A stretch of DNA of 12,898 nt, taken from positions 1-12,898 of the forward strand of contig JNEM01011058.1 in assembly GCA_000697335.1 (NCBI GenBank), read 5' to 3'. Each line of letters starts with the position of its first letter. The first letter of the stretch is position 1. This document shows positions 1 to 9,287 of the stretch, piece by piece. The notes beneath the pieces were generated by a model. It did not search any database, had not been told where the DNA came from, and saw nothing but the letters and a program-made list of their open reading frames with translations. The position numbers were made by a program, and so were the translations under genes. This stretch comes from Conidiobolus incongruus B7586 (lineage: Eukaryota > Entomophthoromycota > Entomophthoromycetes > Entomophthorales > Conidiobolaceae).

Positions 1-644
1 ATTTTTTTATTTATTTAATATAATATTAAATTACTTTAATTTTAATAATAATATTCATAAGTATCCTATTAAAGTAAATATTAATATATAATTAATTTTC
101 AAACTTTTTCTTAAATATGTTATTTTTTAATATATTTAAAACTATCTTATAACTTTATTAACTATTTGTTTGCAATATCAATCAATACTTAAATATTATA
201 ACTAGTTTGTATATTAAACTTTTAAAATTTTTAGTATTTAGATTATTTATTATAAAATCATTTTGAAAATTATTTATTTTTTGATAAAAATTAATTAATC
301 AATTAAAAAGATATATAAAAAATTGCAAATAAATCATTAATTAATATAAATTTCTTTATATATAATTAACTTGATATTAAAAAATATATATTTATTAATC
401 ATTTTTTTTGAAATAATATACAAATATTAGAGGTTATTGGTCCATAATCCTTATATTCAATTTATTCAATTATCATAAAAATAAGTGTTTATATAAAAAG
501 GATATTATATATATAGGCAAAGAGTTCATATTTTTAATTTAATTAGTAGTTTAACTTTAAGACTTATTATCAATTTGTACAGATAATTAAAAAATAATTG
601 GTCTCAAAAAATCAAATGAAAAGTATTACTTTTTGGTGAAATTG

Positions 645-658
645 GGTAATTAATTACC
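645..658. repeat. 14-bp perfect palindrome inside a wider inverted repeat
   Basis: GGTAATTAATTACC is self-complementary over all 14 bases. It overlaps a larger pair, TTTTTGGT (630-637) and ACCAAAAA (656-663). Two G/C pairs at each end make it less trivial than ordinary AT palindromes here. It could be a binding site or a cruciform; function is unknown. Confidence 0.5.
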
Positions 659-1429
659 AAAAATAATTATATGAATATCCAATAGCATAATTCGTTTTTT
701 AAATATCGTTTATATATTTTTTGTAAGGCGATTGGTTATCTATAGCCAAAGGTCAAGTTAATTAAAATATAACTATAAATATCTATACTTTGATATAAAA
801 TTGACTATTAAAGTTTGATGAAATTATTTTTATTTGTCCGATGTTATTTATTTATTTAAATATAAACCCTAAAGTGTTTGAATTAATATGGTATAATGTA
901 AAAGGTTGATTTAATCAAGTTCAGAAATTAATATAATTTATATTTTGATATATTAGTTTGAAATAATAATTTAAATACACATTCAATGCCAGGTTTTATA
1001 TTTGCCTAAAATATTTCCATTATTATAATTTTTAATATATTTTATTTATTGAAAAATAATTTTTTGATTTTTTATTCTAGTGTTATTTAAATTATCAAGA
1101 TATTTTTTAACTCAATAAAGATAATAAAAATATTAGAATATTGAAATATAATAATAATAATAAATATCAATATCCAATTAATTTTAAAATAAGCTGAAAT
1201 ATATATTTTTATATATTTATTAGAAAAAATATCTTTAGGCATAAATATTAATTAATTTAAAATTCTATGAATTAAAATATTAGCCACCGATTAATTAATT
1301 TATCATTTAAATATAATTATTCCAGATTTGAATAGGAATAATTTTGAAAATTAAATATATATAAAAAACCAAATATAAAACTTATAAACATAATTTTATA
1401 AAATATAATCAATGATATTTTGTAATATA

Positions 1430-1446
1430 GATAGCTTTTTGCTATC
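1430..1446. repeat. Short hairpin, 6-bp arms and T5 loop
   Basis: GATAGC (1430-1435) and GCTATC (1441-1446) pair perfectly around TTTTT. The left arm with its loop recurs at 1617-1627 without the right arm. No neighbouring gene gives it a role. Confidence 0.4.
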
Positions 1447-3060
1447 ATTTTAATTAACATAAAATTTTCAAAAATTAATATATTTTTATAATTGGAAATT
1501 AATATTATTTAAACTAATTAAATATCTCTATTGAAATTCTCCTTATGATTTGATTATTTAGTTAAATAAAGCAATTATTATTATATAGGTTAAAATTTGT
1601 AAAATAAACTGGATGCGATAGCTTTTTCGAATTATTTTGAATTAGAAAACCTTTTTTACTATATTATCTTTATATATTCTTTAATATTTTATAAAATAAT
1701 ACTTTGAGATTATATTAAAAAGATTAACTAAAAATAATTCTATTAAAAAATAATATAAAAGCTATAATTGATTCATTTTCTTTTATGAACTAAATAAGGG
1801 TAATATATGATAAAATAATAAACTGTAATAATTAATTTTTGTTTATAATTATCATATTTATCATCATTTATAAAAAGCTTAATTTTCATTCAATTTAGCA
1901 TTTTATTTAGTATTATAATATTGAACTATATAAAAGGATTTATATTTATATAATTATAATAATTCATTGTGAAATCCTTAATTTTTGGTTATACCTTTGT
2001 AGGTTATTTTTAATAATAGCTATCTTCGCTTTTTTAAACTTTAATTTAAATACCAATATTTGTTATATATTTAAATCAACAAATTCAGGTTTAAATTTAA
2101 ATTTATATAATATGCTTATATAGAATATTTTATGATACCATGATATTATTTTTATAGAAATAAAAGGGTGTTTTTTTATATTTTTTATTTTTTTAATATT
2201 TAAAAATTGATGGAAGAAATTAATATTCTATAAATTAATGAATTTTAAATAGTTAATTTTTGAACTTTATTATATTTTTATTAATGATAAATAATTAATT
2301 AGGATAGAATATTATATTTAAAGATTGTTTGTATATTTTATTTATAATAAATTTAAAGACTCTATATAATCGCTATTTAATATAAATCTATTAATTTAAA
2401 TTATAAATTTTTAAAAAAAAGTCTTTTAATTAAAAAATTATTAAATATTTAAAAATATAGTTTTAAAATTATTTATTTTCCTATCTATTATATATATATA
2501 TGTTTACCTTGAAATTAAAAATGTGTTTGAAAAATCAAAATCAAAATTTTTTTATTTCTTTAGTTTTAAAATAATATCATTATAAATATCCTTTTTATTC
2601 TATTACTTAATTATCAAATTAATATAATATTAACCATTTGAATATAACTATAAAGTTCGGGTTATTTTAATTATATAATATATAAAATAATATATTGAGT
2701 AAATCAATAATAGCTAAAAAATATTAAAACAAAATTAAAAACAAATATTTATTTTAAATCACTATTATTGATAAAATATGGATCTTAATTTAAATTTTAA
2801 ATAAAAAAATTTTAATAATGAATCAAATCAAAGTAATCTTATTAATAAATTGAGATAGATTGATGTTGATATTTTCAAATATATGATAATCACTTTAATG
2901 AATTTATTAATATATTTTACTTTAACTTTGTTATATAAAATTGCAAATAACAAATTATAACTTTTATTTACTAAATAGAATAAAATTTCAAAATATAAGC
3001 AAAAAAATCAAAATATTTATTTTTTGAAATTATATTTTAATATATAGAGTTAAAATTATA

Positions 3061-3941
3061 AAATAAATTTTAATACAGATATAGGTAGAAGAGCCACTAA
3101 TTACAGTACACTCATCAAGTCAAAACTCTTATGATTATGATTACTTTATATAATTAAATAATATTCTTGCTAGAGAGTGAATTTCGATAGAAAAATTACA
3201 TTGGTTTGTAAAACATTAAATGTTAGTCCTTAACAATGAATTCCATTTTAAGGGTTAGAAATTTATCAAAGGTATGGTAGAGTTATGAATAGTAAATGAG
3301 AGTAATGGTGTTATGTTATTTTATATTTGCTCATTTTATATTAGAAGTTAAAATTATATTCTATTTCAATAGTGTTCAAATATTTATTTCCGGAGTAATA
3401 TTGATTAAACTGGACTCTTAACTTTGGATTTTGTTGTAATTAAAGTTTATATATTAATGAATTAAATCGTCATTTAGTTATTTCTTGAGGAATATTAATT
3501 AACAACTGATGATTGTAAATAACTCAGTTCAAAAGTTGGCTATATTAATATTGTGATATTTGTACTAAATTGAATTAACTTAGGTATTGTTAATAAATTA
3601 AATTGCATTGAATTGAAAGCGGAATGATTTAAGATCACTTTATTAAAGAATTTTAATTTTTTTCCCAATAGTTATATATATTAATGTTGGAACTGAATAA
3701 GTGAGAAATATAATCAAACATTAGGATTTTAGACGAATAAAAATAGTACACTACAATATTAACAAAAATATATAATGATCTTAATTCCTCAATTTTTGAT
3801 AATATTATATAAAAAACTAATAAGTTTATGAAAATTCTTAATTTTTTAAATATTCAATTATAAAGAGTTTAAATATTGATTTCACAATGAATATTAATAT
3901 TTATTTGAATATATATAAGAATATAATATTATAATTTATCA
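3061..3941. other. Mixed AT-rich stretch, no gene recognised
   Basis: G+C rises modestly compared with the first 3 kb, with more G on the + strand (for example 3090-3310). Frames are closed by frequent stops and no domain was seen. It may be older, more eroded transposon sequence adjoining the LTR-like copy at 3942, but nothing identifies a family. Confidence 0.4.
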
Positions 3942-4143
3942 TGTGACGGGAATATTTTAACTCATATCCCCAAGTACTTGTGATATTCTAGAAATTCCAT
4001 ATTTTAAGCCTCTTTTTAATTTGAAATATTTAAGCCATTCAACTTTACTCTTTCTCTCATAGTTTATTAACCTTTTTGGCTGTTTGCCTAATATCGTGTA
4101 CCCTTTTAAGGAATTACTTCAGATGAGTGAGTTTACTCATCCT
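3942..4143 (+). mobile_element. Decayed LTR-like segment, copy A
   Basis: This segment starts with TGTGACGGG and shares four collinear exact blocks with 6619-6873: 15 nt at 3980-3994, 14 nt at 4020-4033, 15 nt at 4041-4055 and 12 nt at 4083-4094. The pyrimidine-rich second half and TG start suit a retroelement LTR, probably Ty3/gypsy-like, but family rests on shape alone. It is an old fossil, heavily diverged from its partner with several gaps. The right end is uncertain by tens of bases, and no target-site duplication was found. Confidence 0.5.
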
Positions 4144-4189
4144 TCTATTTGATTTAGTAAGTTAATGGATATCTCAAAATATAAATAGG

Positions 4190-4320
4190 GCAAATTTAAA
4201 TGTACTACAAGTGTTGAATTTTTGTGATATTTCAAAAAGTTTTAATAATATTAAGTTATATGCATATCTTAAGCCTCTTTAGATTATGTGCTTTAATTTG
4301 AATAACTAGTTAAAGCTAGT
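4190..4320 (+). mobile_element. Possible third fragment of the same LTR family
   Basis: Just after copy A, a stretch carries TTGTGATATT, CTTAAGCCTCTTT and TTTAATTTGAA in the same order as copy A's GTGATATT, TTTAAGCCTCTTTTTAATTTGAAA. The agreement is patchy and lies in AT-rich DNA, so this may be a decayed tandem or nested copy, or partly chance. Confidence 0.25.
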
Positions 4321-5725
4321 TAATATACCAAAGTTAGAGATGTGAATGAGAATGTATGAGTTTTTCTAAGAATTTGATATAACTAATTCAAATTTGTAAT
4401 TAATATAATTATATATGAATGTATAATATGATTAATGGATTTAAAAATAATTATTTTAAAATAAATTTGAATCAATATTTTGATAGCATTTAATATCTAA
4501 TAATATAGTGGTAAAATCATAATATATTCTAATCTTATTTCATTTAACTTTGGTGCCAAGGAATAAATTTGAATATAATTTGTATTGGTTGAATCAATAA
4601 AATCAATTAATAGCAATTATGAGTAATAAAATTTAAGATTTTGAATAAATATAATCCAATGATATCTGATTAATAATATATATTTAAGATGTCGGATTCA
4701 TAGATTGTCATATGTATAAAAATTGTAATATGAGATATGCAATTAACTTATTATATTTTCTTGCGAATTTAGTATAGATATTATAAGTTTACGGTAAAAA
4801 AGTAATCTTTTAACCTTATGCCTAGTTATTAATTATCAATTGCTTTATGAATATACTAAAAAATGATAATGTATTGGATCATTTACCTTTATATTCCTAA
4901 TTCGATATATGTTCAAAGCAAAATATATAATGGATTTGGTATTCAAAACCTTATTATAAATATCATAAATAGCATTTGGTTTAGTAACAGTTTAATTATA
5001 AGAAATAAATAACAAATAACCAGCTTTTACCCGTTCCTGTTAATTTAAGATCATTCTATAAAAACTATAAATTGTAAGGCTTCAATTGTGATAAGGTTTG
5101 AAATCGTCAATGGTCATATATTTTCAATATAATTATTAGTTAACTAAAATTTTAGAGTATTAACCACTTCAGAGATTCAAACGTATTAGAGAATCTTAAT
5201 CATGCAAGAATCTATCTAGGTGCTATAGCTTTATAGCCATTGTAGTCAATAACCTTTTCTTTTCCATTTTACTTGTTTAATTGAAAGTTATAAATCATAA
5301 ACTGTAATACATATTTCAAATAGATCGAAGATTCATAAACTTAAATCCCGTATTAAATTTAATTATATTAACAAATTATGAATATTAAGAATATTTATTG
5401 ATTAAAATTTACCTTATTTTTAAATTTGTTTCATAAATTTAAAAATTGTTGAAGCTTTTTTATAATTAATATTATATATATAAGATGTTTTATAGATTAT
5501 ATATAAGAATTCTTTGAATTAGATACAAATATGATATGATATTAGTAATTTTGAATTTTTATATATCCAAGTTATCTTATTCATCAAAATTACTAGAGTA
5601 CTAATTTATGATAATATTCGATATAAATTTTACATCTAACTATATCCAATAAAAATTGTTTTTTAAATTCATTTTAGTTGAGAAATTGAAAAATTAATCT
5701 ATAAAAAAATCAGTTTTTATAGTAA
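4321..5725. other. AT-rich stretch between LTR-like units, no gene recognised
   Basis: There is no open frame of useful length on either strand and no recognisable retroelement or host protein. Small patches of higher G+C occur near 5020-5045 and 5160-5280. If the LTR-like copies A and B belong to one element, this would be its eroded interior; the sequence does not show that. Confidence 0.4.
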
Positions 5726-5972
5726 TGATGGGGAATAATCTTGTCCATCACTCAAGAAACTCTGACTATTGCACTAATGCAAGTAGTCATATTGGAAGTA
5801 CCTCATTTTATAAACTAGTCTAACTTAGTGCTTTCCACCTGAAGTTATTCATAGCCACCCAAACTCAACAATTGAAAATATTATAAGATCACCACAAGCT
5901 AATCAATAAACCTATCTTTCTATCTTCATTTTCAAGAGTATTTAGTCTCTAAGTTTTCTTGTAACACTCACA
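5726..5972 (+). mobile_element. LTR-like unit of a different family (fossil)
   Basis: The unit begins TGATGGGG and ends ACACTCACA. It holds a TATA-like TTTTATAAAC near 5808-5817 and an AATAAA at 5905-5910, followed by a C/T-rich stretch, which is the order U3, R, U5 expected of an LTR. Its G+C is far above the surrounding desert. No second copy was found in the window, so the call rests on structure alone. It could be Ty1/copia-like or a solo LTR. The inverted pair ACACTCA (5964-5970) and TGAGTGT (5991-5997) straddles the proposed right end. Confidence 0.33.
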
Positions 5973-6618
5973 AAATGTATTGAGTTGTGATGAGTGTGAG
6001 ATATTTATTTTATTCAAAGACCTTGATTTATAATAAGCTATTTCCACCTAATTTGGTGAACCTTCTTAATTTCCCTTAATTTTGTGGTAATCTATCATTT
6101 ACCACTGGTGATTCCCCATTTAAGCTTTAAAAGACTATTTCCTCCCATGTTTATAGTCCAACAAGTGGTGATTCCACCAGGGATTACTGTAGACATCTTG
6201 AGAGCAGTTAATCTAGTCAAGATAATCATCTAATTTGTGATATCTTATTTTGTACCCTTATCTCAAGACTTTATGTTTCTTTTCTCTACCCTATCTATTC
6301 TAGAATTTTCATATAATAAGTAACAATCCTAGGCTTATGAGCTTTTGCCTAAGTTATATATCCCATATCACCAAAGCTAGTCCATTCATCTCTTTGCAAA
6401 TTATTAGGTTAATATATCACTTAGCTTTTGTTTATCTCTTTTTATTTGAATTTATCATTTGTATATATATTTATTATTATATCTCTAAGTACTCATAGCC
6501 TACCTATTTTATTGATTTACTGGTAGTGTGATAAGCATAGGGATATCTTTTGCCTTTCAGCTAATTATCAAATCAAAAGATCTTTGATTCAAGCTAGATG
6601 GAACTTCAGCTTTGAAAG
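5973..6618. other. G+C-raised stretch with GGTG/CACC palindromes, probably retroelement remains
   Basis: Sampled lines are about 33-35% G+C against about 10% in the deserts. TGGTGATTCC occurs twice exactly 60 nt apart (6106-6115 and 6166-6175). The second copy sits in a TGGTG-ATTC-CACCA hairpin (6166-6179), and ACCACTGGT (6101-6109) is a shorter palindrome of the same letters. CTTTTGCCTAA at 6342-6352 matches a block of the LTR-like copies. Short open stretches exist on both strands, but none shows a recognisable domain. Its position between the two LTR-like units suggests fossil internal sequence. Confidence 0.35.
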
Positions 6619-6873
6619 TGTAAGGTAATGAAAGGGATAATATAGCCCCTTGTCCTAAGAACTAGTGATATTCTAGAAAATCCACTTTATACACTATAGT
6701 TTAGTAAGTTTGAAATATTTAAACCATCTGACTTTCCTAAATAAACCCTCTCCTCTACTTCTATTAGCTTTAACTTTACTCTTTCTTTATCTTTTACTTA
6801 CCTTTTTAATTCTTTTGCCTAATATTTCTTATCCTTTTACAGGATTCCCCCTAATGAGGCAAGTTTAAACCCC
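6619..6873 (+). mobile_element. Decayed LTR-like segment, copy B (same family as 3942-4143)
   Basis: Shared blocks with copy A lie at 6665-6679, 6709-6722, 6772-6786 and 6814-6825, in the same order and orientation. It has a TATA-like AAATAAACC near 6738, then a C/T-rich stretch, as expected for a forward LTR promoter and leader. It is longer and richer in G+C than copy A, so it is less eroded. A and B could be the two ends of one broken element about 2.9 kb long with other insertions inside, or two separate solo LTRs. No element protein could be recognised between them. Confidence 0.5.
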
Positions 6874-7119
6874 AATAGTAATAACTATTTTGTCTGTGAA
6901 CCAATAATTATACTATATAAATTTATTATCATTTATGATCAAGTTTTAATTATATGAATTGATCTGAATTCTGAAAATATATTTTATATAATTGATAAAG
7001 GAATTCAAAATAACCAAACAAGATAATAATATTAATTAAAATATTACACCTTTGTTTTTATTATTCAGAGACGAATTTTATAATTGAAATTGAAAATTAG
7101 TTCATTTAAGGTAATTAAA
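6874..7119. other. AT-rich spacer between LTR fossils and receptor promoter
   Basis: No open frame or clear motif was seen. It separates the last LTR-like block from the first GCCAA/TTGGC elements upstream of the receptor gene. Confidence 0.5.
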
Positions 7120-7773
7120 GTACACATTTGGCACCATGTAATACCAAATATTCAGCCAATACTCATTTTTGGCTAGCCATTATTTTTAATTTATTGGCAA
7201 ATCAACAAGTCTTCCAGGTAATTTAAAAGTAGTTAAATCATTACGTCAATTCAACAAAGCCCCAGAATTTTTATATTAACTTGATTGATACCAGGATATT
7301 TTGTACATGTTATGTCTATGAAATTTAAGAGTCAGTATACCATTTGAAAATGTATTAGAAATAAAACTTTAATGCTATCTGGATATAGAAAAAATAGAAT
7401 TTAAAAATAATTATAAAAATTAAATGAATTGATTATAAATTTTGCAGGAAATACATCCGAAAATATTTATAAGTTTTTTTTAAATAAATTATATTATGTA
7501 GAATTTTAATTAATGAACAATATCATCCATGTGTAACTATAACACTGTAATCCGCATTAATTAAAATTGATAGCTCAATCAAAAATATTTAATTAATGAG
7601 GAAAATATTAATTTAAAATTCAATTAAACTTCAAGATTATAAAAGATGGAAACTCTATAATTGGCTAATGAAATGGCACAAATAACACCAAGTATTTTTA
7701 AATAAATTTGATATTGAACATTCAATTTTGTATATTTAGAGAGGATATAAATTAATACCAGATAATATTATTC
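7120..7773 (+). promoter_or_regulatory. Likely promoter and leader of the receptor gene, with three GCCAAT/ATTGGC boxes
   Basis: Exact GCCAAT/ATTGGC elements lie at 7155-7160, 7193-7198 and 7660-7665, in otherwise AT-dominated DNA. In fungi CCAAT boxes are bound by the HAP/NF-Y complex. Further TTGGC half-sites occur at 7128-7132 and 7169-7173; the second pairs with 7154-7159 as an AGCCAA...TTGGCT inverted repeat. A TATAAA (7745-7750) lies only 24 nt before the first ATG, which favours initiation at 7801 if it is used. A donor-like CCAG/GTAATT (7215-7222) and an acceptor-like TTTTGCAG (about 7440-7447) could bound a leader intron, but nothing confirms it. No upstream coding exon was seen. Confidence 0.4.
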
Positions 7774-8812
7774 ATGTTTAAATCGCAAAATTCAATGAGA
7801 ATGTCTGAGACTGATCCTGATGTTGTGATTGGAAAAATCCTTCATCCAATTGGTATGTGGGCCACAGGATTAGTGATGCTAACATTTTTAATACTTGGTT
7901 CAATAGATTTTAAGCTGATCAATCGTTTGACTATTAGGTTAATAGCAACTTTAGCAATAGCTGACTTTTCAATTCATTTATCAGAAATATTATCTCTTGG
8001 CACTCAAAAGTTAATAGGTACCCGGTATTGTGAATTTCTTGCAGCATCTCGGCATTTTGGACGTTTATTATACGGGTTTACTAATATATCTATTAGTTTC
8101 CACCTTTATCGATCGATAGTAAAACGTAAAAAATCTTCGATGAAATATGAAGCATTAGTTTGGGTATCGATGATGTTAAGTATAGGTTTCATCATGTTAA
8201 TATTCCATTTGCTCGGAAGTTATACAGGAACTTTAAACAAGATCGAATGCAGACCAGGTTCAGATGATCCATTCTACTTCAAATTAGTAGAAGGACTCCT
8301 TGGAGCTTTCGGTTTCGTAACATTAACGATTTGTGTTACAATTTATTTTATCAGTCGACGTAGCTTTAAAAATATGATTACCAGTTATGCTAACATCCAT
8401 ATCGATAACGTGCAGGAACAGGATGAATTCAAGCGAAACCGTATCAAAATGGCAGAACGTTCATTTCTTTATCCATTAGCGACTATTGTTACTCTACCAG
8501 CACCTATTGCGCTCTCTGTAATGGATGTTATGGATAATTACTTTACTCCAATATATATTATTATGGCATTGACACAAGGTTGCTCTGGTATTCTTACTTT
8601 TATAGCTTTTATTTTAGACCCAGCACTTTGGGATTCTGTCAAACTGGCTAAAGAAAAAGTATCTAAATCACTCCAAGGTAATATATTTGCTAATAGGATT
8701 ACTTAAATATTAATTATTTTTAATAGATAAACAATCATTCACGATGGAGCGCCTTACAAACAGAACAAGGAATAATACTTTCTCTGAATCTCAAACTCAC
8801 TTACGTGCTTGA
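7774..8812 (+). CDS. Seven-transmembrane G-protein-coupled receptor, fungal cAMP-receptor-like; two exons (7774-8677 and 8727-8812)
   Basis: Predicted plasma-membrane receptor that would sense an external ligand and signal through a heterotrimeric G protein; the ligand cannot be told. Hydrophobic segments lie at about residues 23-43, 53-75, 87-112, 127-147, 168-193, 229-250 and 258-280. Cys86 (top of TM3) and Cys159 (second outer loop) are placed for the usual GPCR disulfide. TM3 ends in HLYR (110-113), in the position of the DRY motif. TM6 carries LPAP (241-244). TM7 ends in DPALW (282-286), in the position of NPxxY, followed by a basic amphipathic stretch like helix 8. The third inner loop (about 194-228) is charged. 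Read straight through, the frame stops at 8706 (310 aa). With the intron 8678-8726 removed it gives 329 aa with a Ser/Thr/Asn-rich tail. The first ATG (7774) has a weak context. The ATG at 7801 (Met10, giving MSETDP) has A at -3 and may be the true start. The frame is open only back to 7756 (in-frame TAA at 7753). Coding G+C is clearly higher than the flanks. Receptor class is confident; subfamily and ligand are inference. Confidence 0.88.
8678..8726 (+). other. Spliceosomal intron, 49 nt, in the receptor gene
   Basis: Exon 1 ends ...CTCCAAG before the donor GTAATA at 8678. A CTAAT branch site lies at 8690-8694, about 33 nt before the acceptor TAG at 8724-8726. Only 7 of 49 bases are G or C, against 32 of 86 in the exon that follows. 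The intron splits codon 302 after its first base (phase 1), and the second exon then continues open for 28 codons. Unspliced, the frame adds nine residues (GNIFANRIT) and stops inside the intron at 8704-8706. Length, sites and composition all match short fungal introns. Confidence 0.8.
8727..8812 (+). CDS. Second, C-terminal exon of the receptor (cytoplasmic tail)
   Basis: This exon is joined to 8677 and completes codon 302 as Asp. It then encodes 27 more residues and ends at TGA 8810-8812. The tail begins DKQSFTMERL and ends SESQTHLRA; it is hydrophilic, with many Ser, Thr and Asn and several Arg. Known GPCRs carry such tails as targets for phosphorylation and desensitisation, so that role is inferred here. 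G+C is 37%, like exon 1 and unlike the roughly 14% intron or the DNA after 8815. An internal ATG (8743) could also start a 23-residue ORF, but the matching splice sites and frame make an exon the better reading. Confidence 0.75.
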
Positions 8813-9227
8813 AAATCGTTAATTCTTAATATTTAAATTTCTATATTATAATTTTATTAATTCCTTTTAAATATTATATTAAAATTTTAAAATTAAAAAA
8901 ATATTAAATTTGTAATGTTGTTTCTTTAATACTATTTTATAACTTTGAAATATAATTATTAAATCAATACTATTGGTATTATTTAAAAATTTTTTATTAT
9001 TTTATAAACTTATATAAATTAAACAACAAAATTGATAATTATCTCAACTTTCTCTTGTAAAATTTAGTTTATTCATTTCATTTTTATTAATTGATTAATT
9101 AAACTTGAGTGAATAATGCATCTATATATGATTATTCTGTCATCTATTAAATAAGTTAAATATTCAATATTTTTTATAATCTTTCACTTTAAAACTGGCA
9201 ACTAATTATTTACATTACAAGATAAAA
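8813..9227. other. Downstream flank of the receptor gene, AT-rich
   Basis: It should hold the 3' untranslated region and end of the transcript. No AATAAA was seen close after the stop; AT-rich efficiency-type elements are too common here to pick one. No gene was found. Confidence 0.5.
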
Positions 9228-9287
9228 ATGGCACCGAGAGATCGCATATGTGTAACCTCAGATTTTTCGTTCATCCGCCAGGATTAA
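9228..9287 (+). other. Isolated G+C- and CpG-rich island with a 19-codon ORF, unidentified
   Basis: Of the 57 bases before the stop, 27 are G or C and four CpGs occur, while the DNA on both sides is close to 90% A+T. ATG at 9228 with AAA before it starts MAPRDRICVTSDFSFIRQD, ending at TAA 9285-9287. The same frame is open back to about 9180 (35 codons in all). The opposite strand also has a 19-codon ORF (MNEKSEVTHM...). It could be an exon of an otherwise unseen gene, a small ORF, a structured RNA (ATCC-GCCA-GGAT hairpin at 9273-9284) or a regulatory site. I do not recognise it. Confidence 0.4.

Larger units (their letters stand above)
1..3060. other. AT desert without a recognisable gene
   Basis: Composition is close to 90% A+T (the first line has 2 G/C in 60). 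All frames are densely stopped. I counted about ten CpGs, near what the base composition predicts, so there is no obvious CpG loss. It holds a (TAA)5 tract at 1149-1163, a short TA run at 2489-2501, GATAGCTTTTT twice (1430-1440 and 1617-1627), and the palindromes listed separately. No tRNA, rRNA or conserved domain was seen. Confidence 0.7.

Noticed and set aside
2217-2245. 29 bases matching 11987-12015 at 27 positions, with a weaker match near 9876-9890
   Set aside because: In sequence of about 90% A+T, roughly one such match is expected by chance in a window of this size, and the match contains almost no G or C.
6101-6180. TGGTGATTCC as a tRNA primer-binding site after an LTR
   Set aside because: It lies about 130 bases or more after the proposed LTR end, and I could not match the following bases to the 3' end of a specific tRNA.
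5973-6618. Short open frames of about 40-55 codons on both strands as a gene
   Set aside because: They show no recognisable domain, overlap on opposite strands, and lie in probable retroelement remains.
7207-7447. Upstream exon and leader intron of the receptor gene
   Set aside because: Donor-like and acceptor-like sites exist, but no open frame joins them to the receptor. They are kept only as a possible leader intron.
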